Below are positions 7,478 through 16,938 of a DNA stretch of 54,209 bases, piece by piece. How positions within the stretch are numbered: the first letter of the stretch is position 1; every line of letters starts with the position of its first letter. A model generated the notes under the pieces. It made no database searches and was not told where the DNA came from. It saw only the letters and a list, made by a program, of their open reading frames with translations. The position numbers and the translations under genes are program-made. Origin of the DNA: a bacterium (lineage in GTDB: Bacteria > Bacillota > Bacilli > Lactobacillales > Streptococcaceae); assembly GCA_905221435.1 (NCBI GenBank), contig CAJNDD010000012.1:1-54209 (forward strand), in the 5' to 3' direction.

Positions 7478-7578
7478 AAGAAAAGACGGTTTTTTATAGA
7501 TATAAATCCTCAATCTTGGAAAAATGAAAAGAGAAAACAGTTTCATCCTAAAAAAACGAAAAAAAGCTTACAAATCCC

Positions 7579-7607
7579 TTGCAATCGCAGGGGCTTTGTG
7601 TTATTCT
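7579..7607 (+). promoter_or_regulatory. Promoter of the S10 ribosomal protein operon
   Basis: TTGCAA (7579-7584), 17-bp spacer, extended -10 TGT-TATTCT (7599-7607). This predicts a start near 7614 and a leader of about 130 nt before rpsJ. Confidence 0.7.
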
Positions 7608-7613
7608 ATTATG

Positions 7614-7742
7614 GTGCTGTAAATTACAGCCTTAGCTTTGATGCAAGAGGTTGCGACACGCTCGGTTGCATTGCCACGCAACGCGCGTCGGTTTTCTTGT
7701 GGAGCTAGCCTATTATCTTAAATAGACGAAAAGGAGAAAAAG
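7614..7742 (+). promoter_or_regulatory. Structured 5' leader of the S10 operon
   Basis: A small hairpin GCTGT/ACAGC (7616-7630) is followed by a long three-tier stem: CAAGA (7644-7648) with TCTTG (7695-7699), CGAC-CGC (7654-7661) with GCG-GTCG (7683-7690), and GTTGC (7665-7669) with GCAAC (7678-7682). No uridine tract follows, so it is not a simple terminator. In other bacteria an S10 operon product (L4 in E. coli) regulates the operon through its leader; this leader is a candidate for a similar role, but the ligand is unknown. Confidence 0.6.
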
Positions 7743-8051
7743 ATGGCAAACAAAAAAATCCGTATCCGTTTGAAAGCTTACGAACACCGTACGCTTGATA
7801 CAGCGGCTGCAAAAATCGTAGAATCAGCTACTCGTACAGGTGCACAAGTTGCGGGTCCAATCCCACTTCCAACTGAGCGTAGCCTCTACACAATCATTCG
7901 TGCGACTCACAAATACAAAGACTCTCGCGAACAATTCGAAATGCGTACACACAAACGTTTGATCGATATCGTTAACCCAACTCAAAAAACAGTTGATGCC
8001 TTGATGAAATTGGATCTTCCAAGTGGTGTAAACGTAGAAATCAAACTTTAA
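7743..8051 (+). CDS. rpsJ: 30S ribosomal protein S10
   Basis: 102 residues, the normal length for S10. The N-terminal strand [18 protein letters not shown] and the loop [10 protein letters not shown] are characteristic; the protein also works as NusE in antitermination. ATG 7743 has AAAGGAG upstream. It is the first gene of the S10-spc-alpha cluster, as in other Firmicutes. An 82-bp gap before rplC contains no clear signal. Confidence 0.98.
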
Positions 8052-8133
8052 TCTAAAGCTTGATACCTTGAGCATAAAAAACGCTCGTTAAAAACTTTTT
8101 GAATAAAAAATATAGAAAAGGAACTATTTTCTC

Positions 8134-8760
8134 ATGACAAAAGGAATCTTAGGGAAAAAAGTGGGAATGACTCAAATCTTCACTGAAGCTGGCGAATTGA
8201 TCCCTGTAACAGTTATTGAAGCAACTCCAAACGTTGTTCTTCAAGTTAAAACTGTTGAAACAGACGGATACAACGCTATCCAAGTTGGTTTCGATGACAA
8301 ACGCGAAGTATTGAGCAACAAACCTGCTAAAGGACATGTAGCGAAAGCTAACACGGCTCCTAAGCGCTTCATTCGTGAATTCAAAAACGTTGAAGGCTTG
8401 GAAGTTGGTGCTGAAATCACAGTTGAAACATTCGCAGCTGGAGACGTTGTTGACGTAACTGGTACTTCTAAAGGTAAAGGTTTCCAAGGTGTTATCAAAC
8501 GCCACGGACAATCACGTGGACCAATGGCTCACGGTTCTCGTTACCACCGTCGTCCAGGTTCTATGGGACCTGTTGCACCTAACCGCGTATTCAAAGGTAA
8601 AAACCTTGCAGGACGTATGGGTGGCGACCGCGTAACAATTCAAAACCTTGAAGTTGTACAAGTTGTTCCAGAAAAGAACGTTATCCTTATCAAAGGTAAC
8701 GTACCAGGTGCTAAGAAATCTCTTATCACTATCAAATCAGCAGTTAAAGCTGGTAAATAA
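8134..8760 (+). CDS. rplC: 50S ribosomal protein L3
   Basis: 208 residues. The N-terminus [15 protein letters not shown] and the central loop [20 protein letters not shown] that reaches the peptidyl-transferase region identify L3. AAAGGAAC upstream serves as ribosome binding site. L3 is an early 23S rRNA assembly protein. It lies 24 bp before rplD, in normal S10-operon order. Confidence 0.98.
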
Positions 8761-8784
8761 TAAAGAAAGGGGAAATCAGTCACA

Positions 8785-9408
8785 ATGGCAAACGTAACAT
8801 TATTTGACCAAACTGGTAAAGAAGCTGGCCAAGTTGTTCTTAACGATGCAGTATTTGGTATCGAACCAAATGAATCAGTTGTGTTTGATGTGATCATCAG
8901 TCAACGCGCAAGCCTTCGTCAAGGAACACACGCTGTTAAAAACCGCTCTGCAGTATCAGGTGGTGGACGCAAACCATGGCGTCAAAAAGGAACTGGACGT
9001 GCTCGTCAAGGTTCTATCCGCTCACCACAATGGCGTGGTGGTGGTGTTGTCTTCGGACCAACTCCACGTTCATACGGCTACAAACTTCCACAAAAAGTTC
9101 GTCGCCTAGCTCTTAAATCAGTTTACTCTGAAAAAGTTGCTGAAAACAAATTCGTAGCTGTAGACGCTCTTTCATTTACAGCTCCAAAAACTGCTGAATT
9201 TGCAAAAGTTCTTGCAGCATTGAGCATCGATTCAAAAGTTCTTGTTATCCTTGAAGAAGGAAATGAATTCGCAGCTCTTTCAGCTCGTAACCTTCCAAAC
9301 GTGAAAGTTGCAACTGCTACAACTGCAAGTGTTCTTGACATCGCAAATAGCGACAAACTTCTTGTCACACAAGCAGCTATCTCTAAAATCGAGGAGGTTC
9401 TTGCATAA
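8785..9408 (+). CDS. rplD: 50S ribosomal protein L4
   Basis: 207 residues. The loop containing [18 protein letters not shown] (about 63-80), which lines the exit tunnel and is a site of macrolide-resistance changes in streptococci, appears wild type here. Its stop overlaps the rplW start (TAATG). In enterobacteria L4 is the autoregulator of this operon; whether that holds here is not known. Confidence 0.98.
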
Positions 9409-9704
9409 TGAATTTGTATGATGTTATCAAAAAACCTGTCATCACTGAAAGCTCAATGGCTCAACTTGAAGCAGGAAAATATGTATTTGAAGTTGACACT
9501 CGTGCACACAAACTTTTGATCAAGCAAGCTGTTGAAGCTGCTTTCGAAGGTGTTAAAGTTGCCAACGTTAACACAATCAACGTAAAACCAAAAGCAAAAC
9601 GTGTTGGACGTTACACTGGTTTTACTAACAAAACTAAAAAAGCTATCATCACACTTACAGCTGATTCAAAAGCAATCGAGTTGTTTGCTGCTGAAGCTGA
9701 ATAA
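9408..9704 (+). CDS. rplW: 50S ribosomal protein L23
   Basis: 98 residues, starting [17 protein letters not shown]23 sits at the exit tunnel and docks trigger factor and SRP. The ATG shares a base with the rplD stop, and the Shine-Dalgarno GAGGAGG lies inside rplD, so translation is coupled. Confidence 0.98.
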
Positions 9705-9721
9705 TCTAAGGAGGAAATATC

Positions 9722-10555
9722 GTGGGAATTCGTGTTTATAAACCAACAACAAACGGTCGCCGTAATATGACTTCTTTGGATTTCGCTGAAATCACAACAA
9801 GCACTCCTGAAAAATCATTGCTTGTTGCTTTGAAGAACAAGGCTGGTCGTAACAACAACGGTCGTATCACTGTTCGTCACCAAGGTGGTGGACACAAACG
9901 TTTCTACCGTTTGGTTGACTTCAAACGTAACAAAGATAACGTTGAAGCAGTTGTTAAAACAATCGAGTACGATCCAAACCGTTCTGCAAACATCGCTCTT
10001 GTACACTACACTGACGGTGTGAAAGCATACATCATCGCTCCAAAAGGTCTTGAAGTTGGTCAACGTATCGTTTCAGGTCCTGAAGCAGATATCAAAGTCG
10101 GAAACGCTCTTCCACTTGCTAACATCCCAGTTGGTACTTTGATCCACAACATCGAATTGAAACCAGGTCGTGGTGGAGAATTGGTCCGTGCAGCTGGAGC
10201 TTCTGCTCAAGTATTGGGGCAAGAAGGTAAATACGTTCTTGTTCGTCTTCAATCTGGCGAAGTTCGTATGATTCTTGGAACTTGTCGTGCTACAGTTGGT
10301 GTTGTCGGAAACGAACAACATGGACTTGTAAACCTTGGTAAAGCAGGACGTAGCCGTTGGAAAGGTATCCGCCCAACAGTTCGTGGTTCTGTAATGAACC
10401 CTAACGATCACCCACACGGTGGTGGTGAAGGTAAAGCACCAGTTGGTCGTAAAGCGCCATCTACTCCATGGGGCAAACCTGCTCTTGGTCTTAAAACTCG
10501 TAACAAGAAAGCGAAATCTGACAAACTTATCGTTCGTCGTCGCAACGAGAAATAA
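9722..10555 (+). CDS. rplB: 50S ribosomal protein L2
   Basis: 277 residues, GTG start behind AAGGAGG. Typical L2 features are the N-terminal [17 protein letters not shown] and the C-terminal [14 protein letters not shown] around the conserved histidine near the peptidyl-transferase centre. L2 is needed for subunit association. It is followed by an 87-bp gap with a strong hairpin before rpsS. Confidence 0.98.
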   Translation: MGIRVYKPTTNGRRNMTSLDFAEITTSTPEKSLLVALKNKAGRNNNGRITVRHQGGGHKRFYRLVDFKRNKDNVEAVVKTIEYDPNRSANIALVHYTDGVKAYIIAPKGLEVGQRIVSGPEADIKVGNALPLANIPVGTLIHNIELKPGRGGELVRAAGASAQVLGQEGKYVLVRLQSGEVRMILGTCRATVGVVGNEQHGLVNLGKAGRSRWKGIRPTVRGSVMNPNDHPHGGGEGKAPVGRKAPSTPWGKPALGLKTRNKKAKSDKLIVRRRNEK

Positions 10556-10570
10556 TCTAAAACAATCTAT

Positions 10571-10614
10571 CCGCCAGCTCGGTAGCGCTGCTTAGTCAGC
10601 GCAAGCCGCTGTGG
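10571..10614 (+). promoter_or_regulatory. Intercistronic stem-loop before rpsS
   Basis: A GC-rich core stem GCGCTG (10585-10590) and CAGCGC (10597-10602) with loop CTTAGT is extended outward by CGG/CCG and partial CCAGC/GCTG pairing. No T-run follows, so it is more likely a processing or regulatory element than a terminator. Confidence 0.5.
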
Positions 10615-10642
10615 TACAACATTTAAAGGAGAAAATATAAAA

Positions 10643-10924
10643 ATGGGACGCAGTCTTAAAAAAGGACCTTTCGTCGATGAGCATTTGATGAAAAAAGTTG
10701 AAGCTCAAGCTAACGACGAAAAGAAAAAAGTTATCAAAACTTGGTCACGTCGTTCAACGATCTTCCCAAGTTTCATTGGTTACACTATTGCAGTTTATGA
10801 CGGACGTAAACACGTACCTGTTTACATCCAAGAAGACATGGTAGGTCACAAACTTGGTGAATTTGCACCAACACGTACTTACAAAGGTCACGCTGCAGAC
10901 GACAAGAAAACACGTAGAAAATAA
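10643..10924 (+). CDS. rpsS: 30S ribosomal protein S19
   Basis: 93 residues ([18 protein letters not shown]..., [15 protein letters not shown]). S19 sits in the 30S head with S13 and contacts the A-site finger. AAAGGAG is about 9 bp upstream of ATG 10643. It follows the GC-rich hairpin at 10571 and is 11 bp upstream of rplV. Confidence 0.98.
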
Positions 10925-10935
10925 GGAGAACATAA

Positions 10936-11280
10936 ATGGCAGAAATTACTTCAGCTAAAGCAATGGCTCGTACAGTACGTGTTTCACCTCGTAAATCACG
11001 TCTTGTTCTTGACAATATCCGTGGTAAAAGCGTAGCCGATGCTATTGCAATCTTGACATTCACACCAAACAAAGCTGCTGAGGTCATCTTGAAAGTTTTG
11101 AACTCAGCTGTAGCTAACGCTGAAAACAACTTTGGTTTGGACAAAGCTAACTTGGTAGTATCTGAAGCATTCGCAAACGAAGGACCAACTATGAAACGTT
11201 TCCGTCCACGTGCGAAAGGTTCAGCTTCACCAATCAACAAACGTACAGCTCACATCACTGTAGCTGTTGCAGAAAAATAA
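10936..11280 (+). CDS. rplV: 50S ribosomal protein L22
   Basis: 114 residues. The N-terminus [19 protein letters not shown] and the hairpin tip [19 protein letters not shown] lining the exit tunnel define L22; insertions there give macrolide resistance and none is seen. AAGGAG precedes the start; 12 bp to rpsC. Confidence 0.98.
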   Translation: MAEITSAKAMARTVRVSPRKSRLVLDNIRGKSVADAIAILTFTPNKAAEVILKVLNSAVANAENNFGLDKANLVVSEAFANEGPTMKRFRPRAKGSASPINKRTAHITVAVAEK

Positions 11281-11292
11281 GGAGGTAACATC

Positions 11293-11946
11293 GTGGGTCA
11301 AAAAGTACATCCAATTGGTATGCGTGTCGGCATCATCCGTGATTGGGATGCCAAATGGTATGCTGAAAAAGAATACGCGGATTACCTTCATGAAGATCTT
11401 GCAATCCGTAAATTCGTTCAAAAAGAACTTGCTGACGCAGCAATTTCAACTATCGAAATCGAACGCGCAGTAAACAAAGTTAACGTTTCGCTTCACACTG
11501 CTAAACCAGGTATGGTTATCGGTAAAGGTGGTGCTAACGTTGATGCACTCCGTGCAAAACTTAACAAATTGACTGGAAAACAAGTACACATCAACATCAT
11601 CGAAATCAAACAACCTGATTTGGATGCTCACCTTGTAGGTGAAGGTATTGCTCGTCAATTGGAGCAACGTGTTGCTTTCCGTCGTGCACAAAAACAAGCA
11701 ATCCAACGTGCAATGCGTGCTGGAGCTAAAGGAATCAAAACTCAAGTATCAGGTCGTTTGAACGGAGCAGATATCGCCCGTGCTGAAGGATACTCTGAAG
11801 GAACTGTTCCACTTCACACACTTCGTGCAGATATCGATTACGCTTGGGAAGAAGCAGATACTACATACGGTAAACTTGGTGTTAAAGTATGGATCTACCG
11901 TGGTGAAGTTCTTCCAGCTCGTAAAAACACTAAAGGAGGTAAATAA
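11293..11946 (+). CDS. rpsC: 30S ribosomal protein S3
   Basis: 217 residues, GTG start with GGAGG upstream. The KH domain contains the motif [15 protein letters not shown] (about 75-89). S3 forms the mRNA entry tunnel with S4 and S5. It ends 3 bp before rplP, and its final codons (AAAGGAGGTAAA) supply the Shine-Dalgarno for rplP. Confidence 0.98.
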   Translation: MGQKVHPIGMRVGIIRDWDAKWYAEKEYADYLHEDLAIRKFVQKELADAAISTIEIERAVNKVNVSLHTAKPGMVIGKGGANVDALRAKLNKLTGKQVHINIIEIKQPDLDAHLVGEGIARQLEQRVAFRRAQKQAIQRAMRAGAKGIKTQVSGRLNGADIARAEGYSEGTVPLHTLRADIDYAWEEADTTYGKLGVKVWIYRGEVLPARKNTKGGK

Positions 11947-11949
11947 CCA

Positions 11950-12363
11950 ATGTTAGTACCTAAACGTGTTAAACACCGTCGTGAATTCCGTGGAAAAATG
12001 CGCGGTGAAGCAAAAGGTGGAAAAGAAGTAGCATTCGGTGAATACGGTCTTCAAGCTACAACTAGCCACTGGATCACTAACCGCCAAATCGAAGCTGCTC
12101 GTATCGCCATGACTCGTTACATGAAACGTGGCGGTAAAGTTTGGATTAAAATCTTCCCACACAAATCATACACTGCTAAAGCTATCGGTGTGCGTATGGG
12201 ATCTGGTAAAGGGGCACCTGAAGGTTGGGTAGCACCAGTTAAACGTGGTAAAGTGATGTTTGAAGTTGCTGGTGTATCTGAAGAAATCGCTCGCGAAGCG
12301 CTTCGTCTTGCTAGCCACAAATTGCCAGTTAAATGTAAATTCGTAAAACGTGAAGCAGAATAA
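11950..12363 (+). CDS. rplP: 50S ribosomal protein L16
   Basis: 137 residues ([20 protein letters not shown]..., [20 protein letters not shown]). L16 stabilises the A-site tRNA elbow and is the site of evernimicin resistance changes. The ribosome binding site lies within the 3' end of rpsC, indicating coupling; 9 bp to rpmC. Confidence 0.98.
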   Translation: MLVPKRVKHRREFRGKMRGEAKGGKEVAFGEYGLQATTSHWITNRQIEAARIAMTRYMKRGGKVWIKIFPHKSYTAKAIGVRMGSGKGAPEGWVAPVKRGKVMFEVAGVSEEIAREALRLASHKLPVKCKFVKREAE

Positions 12364-12372
12364 GGAGAAGGC

Positions 12373-12579
12373 ATGAAACTTAATGAAGTAAAAGAATTTG
12401 TTAAAGAACTTCGTGGTCTTTCTCAAGAAGAACTCGCGAAGCGCGAAAACGAATTGAAAAAAGAATTGTTTGAACTTCGTTTCCAAGCTGCTACTGGTCA
12501 ATTAGAACAAACAGCTCGCTTGAAAGAAGTTAAAAAACAAATCGCTCGTATCAAAACAGTTCAATCTGAAGCGAAATAA
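12373..12579 (+). CDS. rpmC: 50S ribosomal protein L29
   Basis: 68 residues, mostly two alpha helices ([20 protein letters not shown]..., [14 protein letters not shown]), typical of L29. It binds near the tunnel exit beside L23. AAGGAG lies upstream. It is followed by rpsQ after 24 bp. Confidence 0.97.
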
Positions 12580-12603
12580 TAGACTAGGGAAGGAGAAATT
12601 TCA

Positions 12604-12864
12604 ATGGAACGCAATAATCGTAAAGTTCTTGTTGGACGTGTTGTATCTGACAAAATGGACAAGACAATCACAGTTGTAGTTGAAACAAAACGTAACCACC
12701 CAGTCTATGGTAAACGTATTAACTACTCTAAAAAATACAAAGCGCATGATGAAAACAATGTTGCCAAAGAAGGCGATATCGTACGTATCATGGAAACTCG
12801 TCCGCTTTCAGCTACAAAACGTTTCCGTCTTGTAGAAGTTGTTGAAGAAGCGGTCATCATCTAA
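12604..12864 (+). CDS. rpsQ: 30S ribosomal protein S17
   Basis: 86 residues, OB-fold, with the signature [19 protein letters not shown] and the C-terminal segment [19 protein letters not shown]. It is a primary 16S rRNA binder. GAAGGAG precedes the start. rplN follows after 25 bp. Confidence 0.98.
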
Positions 12865-12889
12865 TCAAACCTGAAAGGAGAAAACTGAA

Positions 12890-13258
12890 ATGATTCAAAC
12901 AGAAACTCGTTTGAAAGTCGCAGACAACAGCGGTGCACGCGAAATCTTGACTATCAAAGTTCTTGGTGGTTCTAAACGTAAATTTGCGAACATCGGTGAT
13001 GTTATTGTGGCATCTGTAAAACAAGCTACTCCTGGTGGTGCGGTTAAAAAAGGTGACGTTGTAAAAGCTGTTATCGTTCGTACTAAATCAGGTGCTCGTC
13101 GTGCTGATGGTTCATACATCAAATTTGACGAAAACGCAGCAGTTATCATCCGTGAAGATAAAACTCCTCGCGGAACACGTATCTTTGGCCCAGTTGCACG
13201 TGAATTGCGTGAGGGCGGCTTCATGAAGATCGTGTCACTTGCTCCAGAAGTACTTTAA
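12890..13258 (+). CDS. rplN: 50S ribosomal protein L14
   Basis: 122 residues ([19 protein letters not shown]..., [19 protein letters not shown]), exactly the usual L14 length. L14 forms an intersubunit bridge and is the RsfS docking site. AAAGGAG lies upstream. An 80-bp gap with two stem-loops separates it from rplX. Confidence 0.98.
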   Translation: MIQTETRLKVADNSGAREILTIKVLGGSKRKFANIGDVIVASVKQATPGGAVKKGDVVKAVIVRTKSGARRADGSYIKFDENAAVIIREDKTPRGTRIFGPVARELREGGFMKIVSLAPEVL

Positions 13259-13281
13259 TTTTTAAAAAAAACAAACTAGTC

Positions 13282-13313
13282 CCCTAGCTTCAAGCTAGGG
13301 TGCCCTTATGGGC
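13282..13313 (+). promoter_or_regulatory. Two consecutive stem-loops before rplX
   Basis: CCCTAGCTT (13282-13290) and AAGCTAGGG (13292-13300) form a nearly loopless palindrome. It is followed by GCCC (13302-13305) and GGGC (13310-13313). No T-tract follows. Likely an mRNA processing or stability element between rplN and rplX. Confidence 0.5.
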
Positions 13314-13338
13314 GTAAGAAAAATCAAGGAGAAACCTA

Positions 13339-13644
13339 ATGTTTGTAAAAAAAGGCGACAAAGTTCGCGTAATCGCTGGTAAAGATAAGGGAACAGAAGC
13401 TGTTGTCCTTACTGCCCTTCCAAAAGTAAACAAAGTTATCGTTGAAGGTGTGAATATCGTTAAGAAACACCAACGTCCAACTAACGAACTTCCTCAAGGT
13501 GGTATCATTGAGAAAGAAGCAGCTATCCACGTATCAAACGTTCAAGTTTTGGACAAAAACGGTGTAGCTGGTCGTGTTGGTTACAAATTTGTAGACGGTA
13601 AAAAAGTTCGCTACAACAAAAAATCAGGCGAAGTGCTTGATTAA
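13339..13644 (+). CDS. rplX: 50S ribosomal protein L24
   Basis: 101 residues. The KOW motif is [20 protein letters not shown] (residues 3-22). L24 is an assembly initiator of the large subunit. AAGGAG lies upstream; 23 bp to rplE. Confidence 0.98.
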
Positions 13645-13667
13645 TCACGAAGGAAAGGAGAAGTATA

Positions 13668-14210
13668 ATGGCAAATCGTTTAAAAGAAAAATATCTTAAT
13701 GAAGTAGTTCCTGCTTTGACAGAACAATTCAACTACTCATCAGTGATGGCTGTGCCTAAAGTAGATAAGATCGTTTTGAACATGGGTGTTGGTGAAGCTG
13801 TATCAAACGCTAAAAGCCTCGAAAAAGCTGCTGAAGAATTGGCACTTATCTCAGGTCAAAAACCACTTATCACTAAAGCTAAAAAATCAATCGCCGGCTT
13901 CCGTCTTCGTGAAGGTGTAGCGATTGGTGCAAAAGTTACCCTTCGTGGTGAACGTATGTACGAATTCTTGGACAAATTGGTTTCAGTTTCACTTCCACGT
14001 GTACGTGACTTCCACGGTGTTCCAACAAAATCATTTGATGGACGCGGAAACTACACACTTGGTGTGAAAGAACAATTGATCTTCCCAGAAATCAACTTTG
14101 ATGACGTTGACAAAACTCGTGGTCTTGACATCGTTATCGTAACAACTGCTAACACTGACGAAGAGTCACGTGCATTGCTTACAGGCCTTGGAATGCCTTT
14201 TGCAAAATAA
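13668..14210 (+). CDS. rplE: 50S ribosomal protein L5
   Basis: 180 residues. L5 signatures are [16 protein letters not shown] and the [18 protein letters not shown] region. It binds 5S rRNA with L18 and contacts the P-site tRNA. AAAGGAG lies upstream; 17 bp before rpsN. Confidence 0.98.
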   Translation: MANRLKEKYLNEVVPALTEQFNYSSVMAVPKVDKIVLNMGVGEAVSNAKSLEKAAEELALISGQKPLITKAKKSIAGFRLREGVAIGAKVTLRGERMYEFLDKLVSVSLPRVRDFHGVPTKSFDGRGNYTLGVKEQLIFPEINFDDVDKTRGLDIVIVTTANTDEESRALLTGLGMPFAK

Positions 14211-14227
14211 TATAGGAGGTAAATCTA

Positions 14228-14413
14228 ATGGCTAAAAAATCAATGATTGCTAAGAACAAACGTCCAGCGAAGTTCTCTACTCAAGCTTATACTCGTTGTG
14301 AAAAATGTGGTCGTCCACATTCAGTTTACCGCAAATTTAAACTTTGCCGTGTTTGCTTCCGTGAATTAGCTTACAAAGGACAAATTCCTGGTGTAACAAA
14401 AGCATCTTGGTAA
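14228..14413 (+). CDS. rpsN: 30S ribosomal protein S14, zinc-containing type Z
   Basis: 61 residues, the short S14 form with an intact zinc ribbon CEKC...CRVC (about residues 24-43), so it is the zinc-dependent paralogue (called rpsZ in some annotations). GGAGG lies upstream. It is followed by a 212-bp structured gap before rpsH. Confidence 0.97.
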
Positions 14414-14427
14414 TATCATGATACAAA

Positions 14428-14544
14428 GAGCGTAACAACCATAGCAAAAATAGGAAATTTGGTGAAGGGGCGATGCTCCAAAACAAATTTATCTTTTTTG
14501 CACAGGTTGTAGCTCGTGTTCAAATAAGAGCTCTCTCATTTGAA
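14428..14544 (+). promoter_or_regulatory. Structured RNA element A upstream of rpsH
   Basis: Paired tiers from outside in: GAGC (14428-14431) with GCTC (14512-14515); ACAACC (14435-14440) with GGTTGT (14505-14510); GCAAAAA (14444-14450) with TTTTTGC (14495-14501); an internal loop TAGG/ATCT; AAATTTG (14455-14461) with CAAATTT (14484-14490); apical GGGGC/GCTCC (14467-14479). A second hairpin TTCAAAT/ATTTGAA (14519-14544) follows. A paralogous element with compensating base changes lies at 15037, after rpsH. I do not recognise a known family. Confidence 0.7.
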
Positions 14545-14625
14545 TGTGTCAATACAATCTGAGCCCAGCTCAATCATTAACTAGCAAGTGCGACTTGCAA
14601 ACTACTAGTAAGAGGAGAATAAAAA
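14545..14625 (+). other. Remainder of the rpsN-rpsH gap
   Basis: This stretch contains an interrupted inverted repeat (ACTAGCAAGT...ACTTGC and CTAG near 14580-14610) and the rpsH ribosome binding site AGAGGAG. No promoter hexamers are convincing. Confidence 0.4.
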
Positions 14626-15024
14626 ATGGTTATGACTGACCCAATCGCAGACTTCCTAACTCGTATTCGTAACGCTAACCAAGCGAAACACGAAGTACTT
14701 GAAGTACCTGCATCAAATATCAAAAAAGGGATTGCTGAAATCCTTAAACGTGAAGGTTTTGTAAAAAACGTTGAAATCATCGAAGATGACAAACAAGGCA
14801 TCATCCGTGTATTCCTTAAATACGGACCAAACGGTGAAAAAGTTATCACTAACTTGAAACGTGTTTCTAAGCCAGGACTTCGTGTCTACAAAAAACGTGA
14901 AGATCTTCCAAAAGTTCTTAACGGACTTGGAATTGCTATCCTTTCAACTTCTGAAGGTTTGCTTACTGATAAAGAAGCTCGTCAAAAGAATGTTGGTGGA
15001 GAAGTTATCGCTTACGTTTGGTAA
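14626..15024 (+). CDS. rpsH: 30S ribosomal protein S8
   Basis: 132 residues, start [20 protein letters not shown], ending [10 protein letters not shown]; the C-terminal motif binds 16S helix 21. In E. coli S8 represses the spc operon by binding its mRNA. Here rpsH is uniquely flanked on both sides by copies of one structured RNA element (14428 and 15037), which raises the possibility of local regulation or excision of an rpsH mRNA. Confidence 0.98.
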   Translation: MVMTDPIADFLTRIRNANQAKHEVLEVPASNIKKGIAEILKREGFVKNVEIIEDDKQGIIRVFLKYGPNGEKVITNLKRVSKPGLRVYKKREDLPKVLNGLGIAILSTSEGLLTDKEARQKNVGGEVIAYVW

Positions 15025-15036
15025 AATCAAGACAAA

Positions 15037-15144
15037 GCTCGTAAAGAACAAAGCAAAATTAGGAAGTTGGAGAAGTTTGTTTACAAACAAGCCAACTTAT
15101 CTATTTTGCACAGTTCTTAGAGCGTGTTCAATTTAGCTATTGAA
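15037..15144 (+). promoter_or_regulatory. Structured RNA element B between rpsH and rplF
   Basis: The same architecture as element A at 14428, with covarying pairs: GCTC (15037-15040) with GAGC (15120-15123); AAGAAC (15044-15049) with GTTCTT (15113-15118); GCAAAAT (15053-15059) with ATTTTGC (15103-15109); the identical internal loop TAGG/ATCT; AAGTTGG (15064-15070) with CCAACTT (15092-15098); an apical GTTTG...CAAAC hairpin; then TTCAAT/ATTGAA (15127-15144). The unpaired loop bases are kept while the stem bases change in concert. Confidence 0.7.
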
Positions 15145-15214
15145 CTTAGTAAGTATCTTTAACCCCGTGAAAACTGGCCGTCATGGTCTGACAATCTAAC
15201 AGGAGAAAATAAAC

Positions 15215-15751
15215 ATGTCACGTATTGGTAATAAAGTTATCGTGTTGCCTGCTGGTGTTGAACTCACTAACAATGACAACGTAGTAACTGTAAAAGGACC
15301 TAAAGGAGAACTTACTCGTGAGTTCTCAAAAGATATTGAAATTCGTGTGGAAGGTACTGAAGTAACTCTTCACCGTCCAAACGATTCAAAAGAAATGAAA
15401 ACAATCCACGGAACTACTCGTGCCCTTTTGAACAACATGGTTGTTGGTGTATCAGAAGGATTCAAGAAAGAACTTGAAATGCGTGGGGTTGGTTACCGTG
15501 CACAACTTCAAGGATCTAAACTTGTTTTGGCTGTTGGTAAATCTCATCCAGATGAAGTTGAAGCTCCAGAAGGAATTACTTTTGAACTTCCAAACCCAAC
15601 AACAATTGTTGTTAGCGGAATTTCAAAAGAAGTAGTTGGTCAAACAGCTGCTTACGTACGTAGCCTTCGCTCACCAGAACCATATAAAGGTAAAGGTATC
15701 CGTTACGTTGGCGAATACGTTCGTCTTAAAGAAGGTAAAACAGGTAAATAA
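15215..15751 (+). CDS. rplF: 50S ribosomal protein L6
   Basis: 178 residues with two related domains. Signatures are [17 protein letters not shown] and the C-terminal [24 protein letters not shown]. It lies near the factor-binding site. ACAGGAG precedes the start. It is followed by a hairpin-containing gap before rplR. Confidence 0.98.
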   Translation: MSRIGNKVIVLPAGVELTNNDNVVTVKGPKGELTREFSKDIEIRVEGTEVTLHRPNDSKEMKTIHGTTRALLNNMVVGVSEGFKKELEMRGVGYRAQLQGSKLVLAVGKSHPDEVEAPEGITFELPNPTTIVVSGISKEVVGQTAAYVRSLRSPEPYKGKGIRYVGEYVRLKEGKTGK

Positions 15752-15752
15752 T

Positions 15753-15780
15753 GTTGAGTGGTTGATAATCAACCAGCAAC
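15753..15780 (+). promoter_or_regulatory. Stem-loop between rplF and rplR
   Basis: TGGTTGAT (15759-15766) and ATCAACCA (15768-15775) are enclosed by GTTG/CAAC (15753-15756, 15777-15780), giving a 12-bp interrupted hairpin. There is no T-tract, so it is not a terminator. Confidence 0.45.
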
Positions 15781-15834
15781 CTATTTTCCAACTTTGTGCA
15801 TAGCACACGATTTAAAACTAAAGAGGTGAAAACT

Positions 15835-16191
15835 GTGATTTCAAAACCAGATAAAAACAAACTCCGCCAAAAACGCCATCGTCGCGTTCGCGGAAAACTC
15901 TCTGGAACTGCTGATCGCCCACGTTTGAACGTATTCCGTTCTAATACAGGCATCTACGCTCAAGTGATTGATGACGTAGCGGGTGTAACGCTCGCAAGTG
16001 CTTCAACTCTTGACAAAGAAGTTTCAAAAGGAACTAAGACTGAACAAGCCGTTGCTGTCGGTAAACTCGTTGCAGAACGTGCAAACGCTAAAGGTATTTC
16101 AGAAGTGGTGTTCGACCGCGGTGGATATCTATATCACGGACGTGTGAAAGCTTTGGCTGATGCAGCTCGTGAAAACGGATTGAAATTCTAA
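15835..16191 (+). CDS. rplR: 50S ribosomal protein L18
   Basis: 118 residues starting at GTG 15835 ([20 protein letters not shown]); an upstream in-frame ATG at 15796 would add a non-conserved 13-residue tail and lacks a ribosome binding site, while AAAGAGGTG at 15820-15828 fits the GTG. L18 brings 5S rRNA into the central protuberance with L5. 17 bp to rpsE. Confidence 0.96.
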
Positions 16192-16208
16192 TAGGAGGAC
16201 ACTAGAAA

Positions 16209-16703
16209 ATGGCATTTAAAGACAATGCAGTTGAATTAGAAGAACGCGTAGTTGCTGTCAACCGTGTTACAAAAGTTGTTAAAGGTGGACGTCGTCTTCG
16301 TTTCGCAGCTCTTGTTGTTGTTGGTGACCACAATGGCCGCGTAGGATTTGGTACTGGTAAAGCTCAAGAAGTTCCAGAAGCAATCCGCAAAGCAGTAGAA
16401 GATGCTAAGAAAAACTTGATTGAAGTTCCTATGGTTGGAACAACAATCCCACACGAAGTTCTTTCAGAATTTGGTGGAGCTAAAGTATTGTTGAAACCTG
16501 CTGTAGAAGGTTCTGGAGTTGCCGCTGGTGGTGCAGTTCGTGCCGTTGTGGAATTGGCAGGTGTGGCAGATATTACATCTAAATCACTTGGTTCTAACAC
16601 TCCAATCAACATTGTTCGTGCAACTGTTGAAGGTTTGAAACAATTGAAACGCGCTGAAGAAGTTGCTGCCCTTCGTGGTATTTCAGTTTCTGATTTGGCA
16701 TAA
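16209..16703 (+). CDS. rpsE: 30S ribosomal protein S5
   Basis: 164 residues. The N-terminal double-stranded RNA-binding-like domain contains [20 protein letters not shown]; the spectinomycin-interaction loop appears ordinary. TAGGAGG precedes the start. It is followed after 13 bp by rpmD. Confidence 0.98.
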   Translation: MAFKDNAVELEERVVAVNRVTKVVKGGRRLRFAALVVVGDHNGRVGFGTGKAQEVPEAIRKAVEDAKKNLIEVPMVGTTIPHEVLSEFGGAKVLLKPAVEGSGVAAGGAVRAVVELAGVADITSKSLGSNTPINIVRATVEGLKQLKRAEEVAALRGISVSDLA

Positions 16704-16716
16704 GAAAGGGGATAAA

Positions 16717-16899
16717 ATGGCTCAAATTAAAATTACTTTGACTAAGTCTCCAATCGGACGCATTCCATCACAACGTAAAACTGTTGTAGCACTTGGACTT
16801 GGCAAATTGAACAGCTCTGTTATCAAAGAAGATAACGCTGCTATCCGTGGTATGATCACTGCAGTATCTCACTTGGTAACAGTTGAAGAAGTAAACTAA
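16717..16899 (+). CDS. rpmD: 50S ribosomal protein L30
   Basis: 60 residues ([20 protein letters not shown]...), the small L30/L7e domain, start ATG 16717 behind AAAGGGG. A longer in-frame reading from inside rpsE is not credible because L30 begins here. It is followed by a 145-bp structured gap before rplO. Confidence 0.96.
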   Translation: MAQIKITLTKSPIGRIPSQRKTVVALGLGKLNSSVIKEDNAAIRGMITAVSHLVTVEEVN

Positions 16900-16904
16900 T
16901 GAAT

Positions 16905-16938
16905 TTTTAGGGGATGTGGCAATACTCATCCCCTAAAA
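16905..16938 (+). promoter_or_regulatory. 12-bp perfect stem-loop before rplO
   Basis: TTTTAGGGGATG (16905-16916) and CATCCCCTAAAA (16927-16938) with a 10-nt loop. Two further hairpins follow in the same gap: GTCATC/GATGAC near 16948-16962, and GATAAGGGAG with CTCTCTTATC near 16980-17009. The stem lacks a poly-T tail, so partial termination is unlikely; a processing or regulatory role is more probable. Confidence 0.5.

Noticed and set aside
15796..15834. Upstream ATG extension of rplR
   Set aside because: L18 normally starts at MISKPDK. The GTG at 15835 has the correct ribosome binding site and the extension is not conserved in memory of the family.
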